From a virus, in the IMG/VR virus record IMGVR_UViG_3300017773_000055, positions 1-34,849 of that record: DNA of 34,849 bases. One strand, given 5' to 3'. The notes beneath the pieces were generated by a model that was given only the letters and a program-made list of their open reading frames with translations, ran no database searches and was not told the origin of the DNA. Made by a program: the position numbers and the translations under genes. Position 1 is the first letter of the stretch. Each line of letters begins with the position of its first letter. Below are positions 1 through 6,704 of the stretch, in pieces.

Positions 1-8
1 CCAAGCTA

Positions 9-596
9 ATGAAACTTGATGTCGTAAGAACTCAATTTGGCGAGGACGCAACCAATGGAATGCTATTTATAAATGGTGTCTTTGAATGTTATACATTAGA
101 AGATGAAGTTAGAGATGTTAAAGTCCACTCTGAAACAGCGATCCCTTTAGGAGAATATGAAGTAAAACTTAGAACTGAGGGTGGATTTCATACAAAATAT
201 AAAGCTAGATATGGTGCAGGCTTTCATAAAGGAATGTTATGGCTTCAAGATGTTCCTAACTTTCAATGGATCTTAATTCATACAGGAAATACGGATCAAC
301 ACACAGCAGGTTGTTTACTACTAGGAGAAACACAACAGGACCTTGATAAAGGTAAGGACGGATTTGTTGGTGGATCGGGAGACGCTTATAAAAAGGCTTA
401 TCCTAAAATCGCTGAGGCCTTATTGAATGATGAAAAAGTAACTATTAAATATTCTAATATTAATTTAGATCAACAAGAACTCTCTAACAAATCTACTGAT
501 GATGTTATATTAACAGGCATGGTAGACGCTAAAATGGATAAAATGCTTAAGGAAATTAAGAATATAAAATCTATTATTAGTAAGAAAATCCTTTAA
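9..596 (+). CDS. DUF5675-family protein, probable cell-wall/lysis enzyme
   Basis: Predicted 195-residue protein. Residues 1-130 match what I know of phage DUF5675 proteins: an N-terminal beta-rich part, a TAIPLGEYEV segment near residue 43, and the signature HTGN...TAGCLLLG with His91 and Cys102. This His/Gly-Cys pattern resembles the catalytic motif of YkuD L,D-transpeptidases, so peptidoglycan action is plausible but not proven. Residues 140-195 form a charged, Lys/Ile-rich tail that may be an added helix. No signal peptide is visible. It lies directly before a zinc ribbon and a holin, which supports a lysis role. Its ribosome-binding site would lie off the left edge, so the start at position 9 is not independently confirmed. 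Confidence 0.8.
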   Translation: MKLDVVRTQFGEDATNGMLFINGVFECYTLEDEVRDVKVHSETAIPLGEYEVKLRTEGGFHTKYKARYGAGFHKGMLWLQDVPNFQWILIHTGNTDQHTAGCLLLGETQQDLDKGKDGFVGGSGDAYKKAYPKIAEALLNDEKVTIKYSNINLDQQELSNKSTDDVILTGMVDAKMDKMLKEIKNIKSIISKKIL

Positions 597-647
597 TAAA
601 AAACTATAATTAGATCATAAAACATATTTAATCGAGGAGATCCCCTC

Positions 648-782
648 ATGAACTTAACCTGCCCAAGTTGTAATCACGCTTTATTATTTATAGTTAAAAA
701 ATTAAATTACAAATGTATGAATAAAAAGTGCCGACATTTTAATCGTAACCAATTATCTGCTAAGGTAGATGAGGAAGAATAA
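648..782 (+). CDS. Small zinc-ribbon protein (44 aa)
   Basis: A 44-residue ORF with a good site (GAGGAG, 635-640) upstream of the ATG. Two cysteine pairs, CPSC at residues 5-8 and CMNKKC at 23-28, form a compact zinc ribbon like the small Com-type or transcription-factor-like ribbons in many phages. Its role cannot be told from sequence. It sits between the DUF5675 gene and the holin gene. Confidence 0.65.
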   Translation: MNLTCPSCNHALLFIVKKLNYKCMNKKCRHFNRNQLSAKVDEEE

Positions 783-795
783 TTTAGGAGAATTT

Positions 796-1008
796 ATGGC
801 AAACGCAAAAGCATATTGGAAGTTCATGCTGTCAAAAGCATTTAGAACAGGACTTCAATCAGCAATATCTTTATGGTTAGCAAATTCAAGTGGAATAATT
901 GACGCAGATGTATTTCAATTAGTTGGTGTTGCTTTTTTAACAAGTTTTATAACTGTACTTCAACACGCACTTGAACAATATAAACCAAAAGCCACATACG
1001 AAGATTAA
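796..1008 (+). CDS. Holin, r1t-like class
   Basis: A 70-residue protein that should form the membrane lesion in lysis. The pattern (basic start, AFRTGLQSAISLWLA, then a short IIDADVF turn, then VGVAFLTSFITVLQHALE) has the layout of the r1t-type holins common in phages of Gram-positive hosts: two membrane-associated helices around a short acidic turn, and a polar tail. The ATG at 796 was chosen because TTAGGAG (784-790) precedes it; an upstream in-frame ATG at 769 lies inside the previous gene and lacks a good site. Next to the DUF5675 gene, as expected for a lysis cassette. The family call is by eye. Confidence 0.6.
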   Translation: MANAKAYWKFMLSKAFRTGLQSAISLWLANSSGIIDADVFQLVGVAFLTSFITVLQHALEQYKPKATYED

Positions 1009-1009
1009 A

Positions 1010-1231
1010 ATGAATGTAAAATTAGACGCAAAAGCCATTGGTGGTGTTATTTCTGCACTAATAATTTCTTTAATTTCTTGGTTGTTTAGATCTGTGCAAA
1101 CATTAACTAATGAAGTAGCAGTATTGAAAGCAGAAGTTACAAATGCTAATGAAAGATTAGCTGAGGTTTTAACTGTAATAAGTGGAATATCGGGAGAGAT
1201 AACAGAAATTATATGGAAGATAGGTGGATAA
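1010..1231 (+). CDS. Small membrane protein with coiled coil
   Basis: A 73-residue protein starting one base after the holin stop. One membrane segment (about residues 8-27, AIGGVISALIISLISWLF) is followed by a heptad-like helix (about 30-65, VQTLTNEVAVLKAEV). This architecture occurs in second holins, antiholins and spanin-like accessories. I cannot choose between them. An in-frame TTG at 971 would extend it into the holin gene, but ATG 1010 fits the tight gene packing better. Confidence 0.6.
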   Translation: MNVKLDAKAIGGVISALIISLISWLFRSVQTLTNEVAVLKAEVTNANERLAEVLTVISGISGEITEIIWKIGG

Positions 1232-1272
1232 TGGGCGACTGCTGTGGAAACTGCAACTGTGGTGGTAAATAA
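1231..1272 (+). CDS. Cys-rich microprotein, 13 aa (MGDCCGNCNCGGK)
   Basis: A 13-codon ORF whose ATG shares one base with the preceding stop (TAATGG). An AGGTGG stretch just upstream could be its ribosome-binding site. Four of its 13 residues are cysteine, giving a CCxxCxC pattern that could bind metal. The next gene starts inside it with GTG, so it may also act as a translational coupling leader. A second microprotein with an Asp-Cys-Cys N-terminus lies at 3465. Expression is unproven. Confidence 0.4.
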   Translation: MGDCCGNCNCGGK

Positions 1273-3283
1273 ATTATCAAGAATATTAATAGTATGCCTA
1301 TTAATAATTCCTATACCTGTTTATGCAGAAGAAACAACTGTAACAGAAGGCTTTGATAACCAACAGACTAACGAAGATATTACTTTCGTTTATGGTAGTA
1401 ACGATACTGCTGTTGCTTCCGAAACTGATTGTTCTACTGCTCAAATACCCGGATCAATCAATATTGAGGATATGGATTGTCATGGATCAGAATATTTTGG
1501 ATCAGATCGTTACCAATTGGGACTACGCAGTTCAACGGACGCACTTACTATCGCGTTCCCTAATTCAGAGAATAAGCCAATTACAGAAGTTGGATTTCTT
1601 ACCTTAGCTGTTGATGACGCAAATACAGGAACTGTTTATTATGATAACTCTACTTCTGCTACTTTTAATATAGTTGCAAATGCAAGTGGTAACTCACAAG
1701 TAACTTTAACTGCACCTAGTGGAACTACTATCAATGAAATTGTGATCGCAGGTGCTTCAGATAATTTACAAGATTGGTGGTTATTTGATAACATTTATTA
1801 TAAATTTACTGCACCAACACCGACTACCACAACGACTTCTACAACAACCACAACCACGACTACAACCACAACCACGACTACAATTCCACCACCACCACCA
1901 ACTACAACCACTACCACTATCCCAATAGTGATTGTTGAAATAGACGGCGAAGAACTTGAATACACACAAATAGAAGTAGATGACGGAACTGTTGAAAGGG
2001 ATATGGAGAGATTTGATAATTTAGATGAGTATGGGTGTGAACTTACAGATGAGCAAATTGCTAGAGGAGATTGTGATGTAGAGATATTTGAAGAAGAAAT
2101 ATATGAAGAAGAAATAATCTATATAGAAGATTTAACAGAAGAAGAAATTGAAGTATTAGAAGAAATAATAGAACTTGAAGCTGAAATATTAGAAAAGGAA
2201 CTTGAATTAATTGAGGATCAAGAGGATTTCTTAGAGGAAATTGGATTAATTTTAACTGATGAGGAATTAGAGGAACTAACTGAAGAAGAGATTTTAGAAA
2301 TTGAAAAGGAATTTGAGGAATATATAGAAGTCGTTTTAGAGATAGAGGAATATATAAACGAATTAGAGGATTTTGAGGAAATAGAAATAATAATTGAGGA
2401 AGAAATTGATTTAATCGATATACTAATAGCTAATGATGTATTCCCACCTACAAAAGAGGACATTCAAAAAGACTTAGAGAGTATACAAGATGAAATTATT
2501 GAAGATGAAATTGAACAAGAAGTATTTACAGATGATACTTTACCTTTGGAAGATGAACAACAAGATAAGGAAATACTTATTACAGAAGTGGCTGAACAAC
2601 AGATCACAGAAGAACAAATTGCTGAAGAAGTTGGAGAATTAGAAGAAGTAATTGAGGAAATTATTGTTATTGATATTCCCGAAGCTACTGATGAAGAAAT
2701 AGAGGATTTTACTGAAGAGGAATTAATTGAGTATGAGGAAGCTAAAGAAGAAGCGATCGAAGAATATGTTGAGGAACTTGAAACAGAAGAAGTTATAGAG
2801 GTAATTGAGGAAGTTAACGACATTGGTGTTCAGAACTTAGATCAAGCAACACAAGAAGTTCAGGAAGTAGTTCAGGCTATTGTTGAGGAAGCCATTGAAG
2901 ATGTAGAGGAACTTACAGAAGAACAAGTAGAAGTTGTAGCAGAAGTATTACAAGTGGAAAAAGAAGATGTTCAGATTATTTCTGAAGCTGTTAAAGAAGA
3001 TGAGGTAGTTGCTCAAGCAGTAGAGGAATATGTTGAGAGAGCTGTGGAAAATACTGATGTAGAAAATTATACTTTAGCTGATGTTGTTACTGAAGTTCAA
3101 TTTGAAGAATTTTTAGAAAATCCAATAGAGGTTTTTACAGATATAAATTTAGAAGATATAAGCATTTCAAATATAGGAGATGATATGACCTCAGATCAGC
3201 GTGAAAAAGCTCAGGAAGTTGTAGTGCCTGTAATTTTGACTAGAATAGCTAGTATGGCAGCTTTCATGTTTAGGAGAGGTTAA
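1244..3283 (+). CDS. Secreted, extremely Glu/Ile-rich surface protein with Thr-Pro linker
   Basis: 679 residues. Residues 1-28 are a signal peptide: KLSR, a hydrophobic core, and VYA before EE as a likely cleavage site. About 30-188 look like a secreted beta-sandwich domain with four Cys-free strands and WWLFDNIYYKF at its end. About 190-230 is a Thr/Pro linker typical of exported actinobacterial proteins. About 235-640 is almost all acidic and aliphatic (motifs such as LTEEEIE, EEVIEEI), so probably helical and very negatively charged. The last 25 residues (VVVPVILTRIASMAAF then MFRRG) resemble a short anchor followed by a basic end. Start is GTG 1244 or GTG 1259/1262; no strong ribosome-binding site, so coupling to the microprotein is likely. 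I do not recognise a family. An exported protein on a phage is probably displayed on the infected cell. Confidence 0.75.
   Translation: METATVVVNKLSRILIVCLLIIPIPVYAEETTVTEGFDNQQTNEDITFVYGSNDTAVASETDCSTAQIPGSINIEDMDCHGSEYFGSDRYQLGLRSSTDALTIAFPNSENKPITEVGFLTLAVDDANTGTVYYDNSTSATFNIVANASGNSQVTLTAPSGTTINEIVIAGASDNLQDWWLFDNIYYKFTAPTPTTTTTSTTTTTTTTTTTTTTIPPPPPTTTTTTIPIVIVEIDGEELEYTQIEVDDGTVERDMERFDNLDEYGCELTDEQIARGDCDVEIFEEEIYEEEIIYIEDLTEEEIEVLEEIIELEAEILEKELELIEDQEDFLEEIGLILTDEELEELTEEEILEIEKEFEEYIEVVLEIEEYINELEDFEEIEIIIEEEIDLIDILIANDVFPPTKEDIQKDLESIQDEIIEDEIEQEVFTDDTLPLEDEQQDKEILITEVAEQQITEEQIAEEVGELEEVIEEIIVIDIPEATDEEIEDFTEEELIEYEEAKEEAIEEYVEELETEEVIEVIEEVNDIGVQNLDQATQEVQEVVQAIVEEAIEDVEELTEEQVEVVAEVLQVEKEDVQIISEAVKEDEVVAQAVEEYVERAVENTDVENYTLADVVTEVQFEEFLENPIEVFTDINLEDISISNIGDDMTSDQREKAQEVVVPVILTRIASMAAFMFRRG
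1821..1920 (+). repeat. Low-complexity ACN (Thr) codon tract
   Basis: Run of Thr codons with a short Pro block, encoding the linker of the secreted protein. It includes two perfect tandem copies of the 18-mer ACAACCACAACCACGACT at 1844-1861 and 1862-1879, so it can change length by slippage. Confidence 0.85.
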
Positions 3284-3465
3284 TGCTAAAAAAATTATGG
3301 AATTGGCTTATAAGAGCTATAAAAGAAACTTTAAACCTTAGTTGGACTTTGGTCGGTTTAGTTATTGCAACACTTACTCTTACAGGATCAGCTCAACAGG
3401 TTACAGGTCTTGCAACTGTGATCACTCTTGCTGTGTGGTTATTGACAATAGGATTTAGAGATTAA
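3283..3465 (+). CDS. Small two-helix membrane protein (60 aa), holin-like
   Basis: ATG overlaps the stop of the secreted-protein gene by one base. An amphipathic, Trp-rich start (MLKKLWNWLIRAIKE) is followed by two hydrophobic segments, about residues 20-33 and 40-56, and a short RD end. Size, charge and position in the lysis cassette fit a second holin or antiholin. No family assigned. Confidence 0.55.
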   Translation: MLKKLWNWLIRAIKETLNLSWTLVGLVIATLTLTGSAQQVTGLATVITLAVWLLTIGFRD

Positions 3466-3557
3466 TGGCTTCTGATTGTTGTTATACAAGAAATATTAAT
3501 GGAACATGGGTAACTATTTGTAATAATAAATATGGATATTATGGTCATGGCCGATAA
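3465..3557 (+). CDS. Cys-Cys microprotein (30 aa)
   Basis: 30 codons beginning MASDCC, with a third Cys at residue 19 and a Tyr/Gly-rich end (YGYYGHGR). The ATG overlaps the preceding stop (TAATGG) in the same way as the 13-residue peptide at 1231, and both start with a short Met-x-(x)-Asp-Cys-Cys. The next gene starts inside it at 3547. Function unknown; the repeated N-terminus and repeated junction favour a real gene over chance. Confidence 0.45.
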   Translation: MASDCCYTRNINGTWVTICNNKYGYYGHGR

Positions 3558-3732
3558 TGGATATACTCAAAAAGAAATGTTGGCTCTTTTATTAGAGGGA
3601 CAAAAAGACATGAATGTGAGGATAGATCAACTTCACGAAAAAGTTAATCAAAAGATTTCTCGATCAGAACTTTTAGCGTGGACAACTGTAATAGCTGTAC
3701 TTATTGCAGGACTTAGCCAATATATGCCTTAA
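3547..3732 (+). CDS. Small C-terminally anchored membrane protein (61 aa)
   Basis: A polar, helix-forming N-terminal part (about residues 8-42, with EGQKDMNVRIDQLHEKV) and one C-terminal membrane segment (AWTTVIAVLIAGLSQY). This order resembles XhlA-type lysis accessories, but sequence similarity is not clear. ATG 3547 (MADNGY) was chosen; ATG 3532 and 3541 are also in frame. Last gene before the terminator, so it ends the lysis operon. Confidence 0.6.
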   Translation: MADNGYTQKEMLALLLEGQKDMNVRIDQLHEKVNQKISRSELLAWTTVIAVLIAGLSQYMP

Positions 3733-3754
3733 GACATACATTTAAGGCCCTTTT
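3726..3754 (+). terminator. Intrinsic terminator after lysis operon
   Basis: GCCTTAA (3726-3732) pairs with TTAAGGC (3742-3748) around a nine-base loop and is followed by CCTTTT. The gene stop codon lies in the left arm. The loop region belongs to a 16-mer repeated at 13870. The U-tract is short, so termination may be partial. Confidence 0.55.
3731..3746 (+). repeat. 16-mer AAGACATACATTTAAG, copy 1
   Basis: Identical to 13870-13885. Both copies lie about 100-115 bases upstream of a copy of the operator-bearing promoter. Confidence 0.8.
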
Positions 3755-3835
3755 AAGCATGTGTTTAACTGTTTATGGGGTAATATTCAACTCTAATTTA
3801 TTAATAAGAAATATATAGGATTTTTTACTAATGAA

Positions 3836-3871
3836 TTGACATATTAATCTAAGATTAATAATATTATATAT
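3836..3871 (+). promoter_or_regulatory. Promoter copy 1 with operator in spacer
   Basis: TTGACA (3836-3841), a 17-base spacer, TAATAT (3859-3864), then seven bases to ATG 3872. The spacer holds the perfect inverted repeat TTAATCT-A-AGATTAA (3844-3858), placed where a repressor would block polymerase. Expected transcription start is at or next to the A of ATG, so the mRNA is probably leaderless. Copies at 8752 and 13985. Confidence 0.8.
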
Positions 3872-4285
3872 ATGAATAACACAAATACTGAACACGAAAA
3901 TAAAATGACACCTTACTTCATAAGAGTTAAGGGATCATATAAAAGATTTTCAGACACACCTGCTAAGAGGCTCAATGAAACTTATTTAATTAAATTAGGA
4001 TCTAATATGGATAATATAGACGCACAAAGTATTGTTTCAAATTATGTCGGTAGAGTAACAGGATTTACACAAATGGATATTTATGAAGTTGAAGTTACAG
4101 ATAAAGAATTTACAATGCCTAATAATTACTTTCATATAAATAATGAAAGTCAAGAACTTGCTTTAGGTCAAGCTACACCAAAAGAAATGCCCGAAAATCT
4201 TGTAATAGGTTTAAAAGAATATATTAAGAATATTAAGAAAATTATTGCAGATGATCATAAATTAAGGGAATTAAAGGGGGAATAA
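3872..4285 (+). CDS. Hypothetical protein (137 aa), leaderless
   Basis: I do not recognise this protein. It is soluble, with a mixed beta/alpha first part (PYFIRVKGSYKRF, IYEVEVTDKEF) and a basic helical end (LKEYIKNIKKIIADDHK). No Shine-Dalgarno precedes ATG 3872; instead a strong promoter places the transcript start at the ATG. Its first codons (MNNTN) resemble those of the genes at 8788 (MKNTN) and the start at 14020 (MKYTN), all behind the same promoter. An in-frame ATG at 3905 also lacks a site. Probably an early regulatory or host-takeover protein, by inference from its promoter. Confidence 0.7.
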   Translation: MNNTNTEHENKMTPYFIRVKGSYKRFSDTPAKRLNETYLIKLGSNMDNIDAQSIVSNYVGRVTGFTQMDIYEVEVTDKEFTMPNNYFHINNESQELALGQATPKEMPENLVIGLKEYIKNIKKIIADDHKLRELKGE

Positions 4286-4446
4286 TGGCTAAGGGTTTTT
4301 ATCATATACCAAGTGAAAAATCATTTAACTGCTATAACTGTGATGAAAAAGTTAAAACTCACTTAGTAATTTTTATTAAAGGTGTTAAAAAAGTTCTTTG
4401 TAGAGATTGTGCAGAGAAAGCTGTTGAAATAATAAAGGGGGTGTGA
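4285..4446 (+). CDS. Small zinc-finger-like protein (53 aa)
   Basis: ATG overlaps the previous stop by one base and is preceded by the AAAGGGGG site (4273-4280). Two CxxC pairs, CYNC at residues 16-19 and CRDC at 39-42, are separated by a beta-like segment (KTHLVIFIKGVKKV), the form of a treble-clef or rubredoxin-like zinc site. Function unknown. Confidence 0.65.
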   Translation: MAKGFYHIPSEKSFNCYNCDEKVKTHLVIFIKGVKKVLCRDCAEKAVEIIKGV

Positions 4447-4448
4447 AT

Positions 4449-4667
4449 ATGGAAGAAATTATTTCTTTAGGAATAACAAAATATGAGTTGATATTTTTAA
4501 TATCAGCTACTTTATTGTTTACTAATTTAATTTGGAATTTTCAAAAAAAATTAGAAAAACCTAGTATAAAGGATCAATTAAAAGATACTGATATACATTA
4601 TGTTAATGGGAAAAATTTACTTAAAAGTATTGACGAATACCAAGAAAATATGTTAAACAGTAAGTAA
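4449..4667 (+). CDS. Single-pass membrane protein (72 aa)
   Basis: One membrane helix (about residues 13-30, LIFLISATLLFTNLIW) then a basic/polar tail of about 40 residues, predicted to be cytoplasmic. AAAGGGGG (4434-4441) lies seven bases before ATG 4449; an in-frame GTG at 4443 overlaps the upstream stop but is too close to that site. Could act at the membrane in superinfection control; this is only a guess from topology. Confidence 0.6.
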   Translation: MEEIISLGITKYELIFLISATLLFTNLIWNFQKKLEKPSIKDQLKDTDIHYVNGKNLLKSIDEYQENMLNSK

Positions 4668-4676
4668 AATAAGGTT

Positions 4677-4744
4677 TTGGAACTTTTGTAAGTTCCAATA
4701 TTCCTAGCAATATGAACGAGTAATAAATTTACTCACAAGCTAGG
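4677..4744 (+). ncRNA. Structured leader or small RNA candidate, hairpins 1 and 2
   Basis: Hairpin 1: TTGGAACTT (4677-4685), loop TTGT, AAGTTCCAA (4690-4698), a perfect 9-bp stem. Hairpin 2: outer stem CCTAGC (4703-4708) with GCTAGG (4739-4744), inner stem GAGTAA (4718-4723) with TTACTC (4729-4734). The outer stem's right arm overlaps an AGGAGG ribosome-binding site (4742-4747), so folding could control it. A minigene and a terminator follow. Matches no RNA class I know. Confidence 0.5.
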
Positions 4745-4752
4745 AGGTTGTT

Positions 4753-4767
4753 ATGAGTAGATCATAA
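4753..4767 (+). CDS. Four-codon minigene (MSRS) behind a perfect Shine-Dalgarno
   Basis: AGGAGG (4742-4747), five bases, then ATG AGT AGA TCA TAA, immediately followed by a second in-frame TAA. The best canonical Shine-Dalgarno seen in the window drives only four codons. It could be a leader peptide for attenuation, a ribosome-occupying minigene, or a remnant. Confidence 0.35.
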   Translation: MSRS

Positions 4768-4781
4768 TAACTAAACGAAAG

Positions 4782-4825
4782 AAGCGTGGGAACGTATTTG
4801 TGTAAAGCCCTGCCCACGCTTTTTT
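4782..4825 (+). terminator. Strong intrinsic terminator
   Basis: AAGCGTGGG (4782-4790) pairs perfectly with CCCACGCTT (4813-4821); the loop is 22 bases and the U-run spans 4820-4825. It separates the 3872-4667 operon and structured leader from the phosphoesterase gene. Confidence 0.8.
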
Positions 4826-4867
4826 CTATTTAACACACATAATCTCAAATTAAACTAATATAATGTC

Positions 4868-6070
4868 ATGCCTAAGAAAAAGGTTAAAACCAAAAAGGAA
4901 GTTCCTCATAATGAGGATCTTGGGAATAACTATTATCCGAGTGGTTGGAAACCACAAAGAAGTTGGGATAATGGCTCAAACACAGGCGAAGTTACGCATA
5001 TCCAACCTAAAACTGATGATTTTAAATTTAACTCTTTATTGACTGAATGGGGTTTTGATCCCGAATTATATTTTATTGAAGAAGAAAGTATTAAATTCTC
5101 TACTTGGGATACACAATTAAAGGGTGGTCGAGTAGAACAGATGTATGCTTTTAAAGCCACTATACGAAGAAAAAAGCCTAATCATGATAAGTTTTTTAAT
5201 GATCTATTAAAGCAAGTTAAAAAGAAAAATCCAATCAAAATAGCTAAAACAAAAGGAGATAATGCTTATTTTTTCATGTGTTCAGATTGGCAATTTGGAA
5301 AAGCTGAATATAACACTGATTGGGGTGTAGATGAAACAGTACAGTATATAGAAAATGCGATCATAGAAGCAAAGCAAAATATAAAAGACTTAAATAAAAA
5401 TGGTGTTTTAATAGATGAAATATACATAATCGGACTTGGAGATTTGATCGAAAATTGTTATGGTTTTTTTGACCACCAAGCATTTAATGTTGAATTAACT
5501 AGAACAGAACAAGAACATATTGCACGATTAATGGTATTGAAAATATTAGACGGATTACTAGCTTTAGCACCTAAGATTGTTATCGGTGGTGTAGCAGGAA
5601 ACCACGCAGAATATAGAAGTGGTAAAGCACAAGTTGCTACAACACGCTTAGATAATTCAGACACTACAATATTTCAAATTGTTGGAGAGATAATACAGGA
5701 TAGAGATAGATATAAGCATGTAAAAGTAGTAATTCCTGATGATTTTTACTTAACTTTAGAGGTCAAAACAAAAAGACTTACTTTTTACCATGGCCACATG
5801 GCTGGAGGAGGTGGTAATGCTGAAAATAAACTAATTAATTGGTGGAAAAATCAAGCTATGGCTAGATTACCAAGTGGTACTGCTGATATTTTAGTAACAG
5901 GACATTACCACCACTTGAGAATATTAATGGAAAGAGGAAGAACTTGGATACAAAGCCCAAGTTTAGACACATCTTATGAGCTTGAAAGTCGTATGGGATT
6001 AACTACTTCTCATGGTATTTTGACCTTTACAGTATCAAATAAAGGTTGGGATAATTTAAAAATCCTTTAA
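4868..6070 (+). CDS. Calcineurin-like metallophosphoesterase
   Basis: 400 residues. The metal-binding motifs of the metallophosphoesterase superfamily appear in order: SDWQFGK (Asp140), GDLIEN (Asp192), GNHAE (Asn245-His246), HGH (308-310) and GHYHH (His346, His348). The first motif has Gln where many members have His (DxH), a variation common in phage proteins. Residues 1-120 are a basic, Lys-rich extension of unknown role. Such phage enzymes may be nucleases or phosphodiesterases; the substrate is unknown. TAATAT (4856-4861) lies six bases before ATG 4868 and no Shine-Dalgarno is present, so it may be leaderless, but no convincing -35 box is visible. It follows a terminator. Confidence 0.85.
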   Translation: MPKKKVKTKKEVPHNEDLGNNYYPSGWKPQRSWDNGSNTGEVTHIQPKTDDFKFNSLLTEWGFDPELYFIEEESIKFSTWDTQLKGGRVEQMYAFKATIRRKKPNHDKFFNDLLKQVKKKNPIKIAKTKGDNAYFFMCSDWQFGKAEYNTDWGVDETVQYIENAIIEAKQNIKDLNKNGVLIDEIYIIGLGDLIENCYGFFDHQAFNVELTRTEQEHIARLMVLKILDGLLALAPKIVIGGVAGNHAEYRSGKAQVATTRLDNSDTTIFQIVGEIIQDRDRYKHVKVVIPDDFYLTLEVKTKRLTFYHGHMAGGGGNAENKLINWWKNQAMARLPSGTADILVTGHYHHLRILMERGRTWIQSPSLDTSYELESRMGLTTSHGILTFTVSNKGWDNLKIL

Positions 6071-6073
6071 TAC

Positions 6074-6102
6074 TTGATTTAATTTAAATCATAAATTAAA
6101 AT
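6074..6102 (+). promoter_or_regulatory. Promoter with palindrome, before 6117
   Basis: TTGATT (6074-6079), 17-base spacer, TAAAAT (6097-6102). The perfect inverted repeat GATTTAA-T-TTAAATC (6076-6090) overlaps the -35 box, suggesting repressor control; its half-site is similar to, but not the same as, that of the 3836 promoter. Confidence 0.55.
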
Positions 6103-6116
6103 AGAACTAGGTAAAT

Positions 6117-6260
6117 ATGGCTAGAAAATTAGTTGGTATTGAAAATGACGGAATTAAGGCGAAAGTTATTTACAATGTGGACGGCAAATATAAAGCTGAA
6201 GACTTAAAAGTTGGAATAACTACCATTGATGAACTCGTTAAAGAGATAGTTAGCAGTTAA
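6117..6260 (+). CDS. Hypothetical small protein (47 aa)
   Basis: Short beta-beta-helix-like protein (MARKLVGIEN, then AKVIYNVDGKYKAEDL, then TTIDELVKEIVSS). No family recognised. Preceded by a promoter and a weak AGG-containing site. Eight bases separate it from the lysozyme-like gene, so they are probably cotranscribed. Confidence 0.55.
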   Translation: MARKLVGIENDGIKAKVIYNVDGKYKAEDLKVGITTIDELVKEIVSS

Positions 6261-6268
6261 GGGATCAT

Positions 6269-6679
6269 TTGATTACTTCTGTTTTGTTAACTTGTGCTTT
6301 GTTATCCCCAATTACACCAAGTAGTATTACCGAATTTAAAGAATGTCAAGACAGACAAGAAATAATTTACGATATGAGGAAATATATTAATTTATTTTCA
6401 TTATATTTTAAGCCCGAAGATGTAGAAAAGGCTCTTAGAATAACTTGGTGTGAGAGTAAAGGCAAGATTACTGCTGTTGGAAAGAATAAAGACGGAACTT
6501 ATGATAAAGGCTTGTGGCAGTTTAATGATCGCACTTGGGAATGGTTAACACCTAAATTAAATATTACAAGCGACAGGTTTAATGCCCATGTATCTACTGC
6601 TGTTGCTAGTTGGCTTGTTTATAATGACGGGTGGTTTCATTGGAACTCGTCAAAACATTGTTGGAATATTGACGATTAA
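6269..6679 (+). CDS. Secreted lysozyme-like / SLT-type transglycosylase
   Basis: 136 residues. Residues 1-18 form a short hydrophobic export signal, though it lacks a basic N-terminus. The lysozyme-like fold is shown by TWCESKG with catalytic Glu62, GLWQFNDRTW (81-90), and the closing FNAHVSTAVASWLVYNDGWFHW helix pattern found in soluble lytic transglycosylases and Rpf-like proteins. It should cleave peptidoglycan glycan strands. Start is TTG 6269, with AAGGGA (6259-6264) correctly spaced. It is far from the holin cassette, which already holds a DUF5675 gene, so it could act in the cell wall from outside, in entry, or as the main endolysin with its own export. Confidence 0.75.
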   Translation: MITSVLLTCALLSPITPSSITEFKECQDRQEIIYDMRKYINLFSLYFKPEDVEKALRITWCESKGKITAVGKNKDGTYDKGLWQFNDRTWEWLTPKLNITSDRFNAHVSTAVASWLVYNDGWFHWNSSKHCWNIDD

Positions 6680-6698
6680 AATAATAAAAGATTAAACT
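6669..6698 (+). promoter_or_regulatory. Possible promoter before the ParB-like gene
   Basis: TTGACG (6669-6674), 18-base spacer, TAAACT (6693-6698), then six bases to ATG 6705, the leaderless geometry seen elsewhere here. The gene has no Shine-Dalgarno. The -10 box is a weak match. Confidence 0.35.
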
Positions 6699-6704
6699 TA
6701 CATT

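Noticed and set aside
1781-1969. Minus-strand Cys/Trp/Gly-rich frame
   Set aside because: Shadow of the Thr/Pro codon tract on the other strand.
2218-2823. Long minus-strand Ser-rich reading frames
   Set aside because: They are the reverse of the Glu-rich codons of the secreted protein (GAA/GAG read as TTC/CTC or TCN) and lack start sites and family features.
4668-4867. tRNA or known riboswitch in the structured stretch
   Set aside because: No cloverleaf, CCA end or T-loop pattern, and I could not match any riboswitch core I know.
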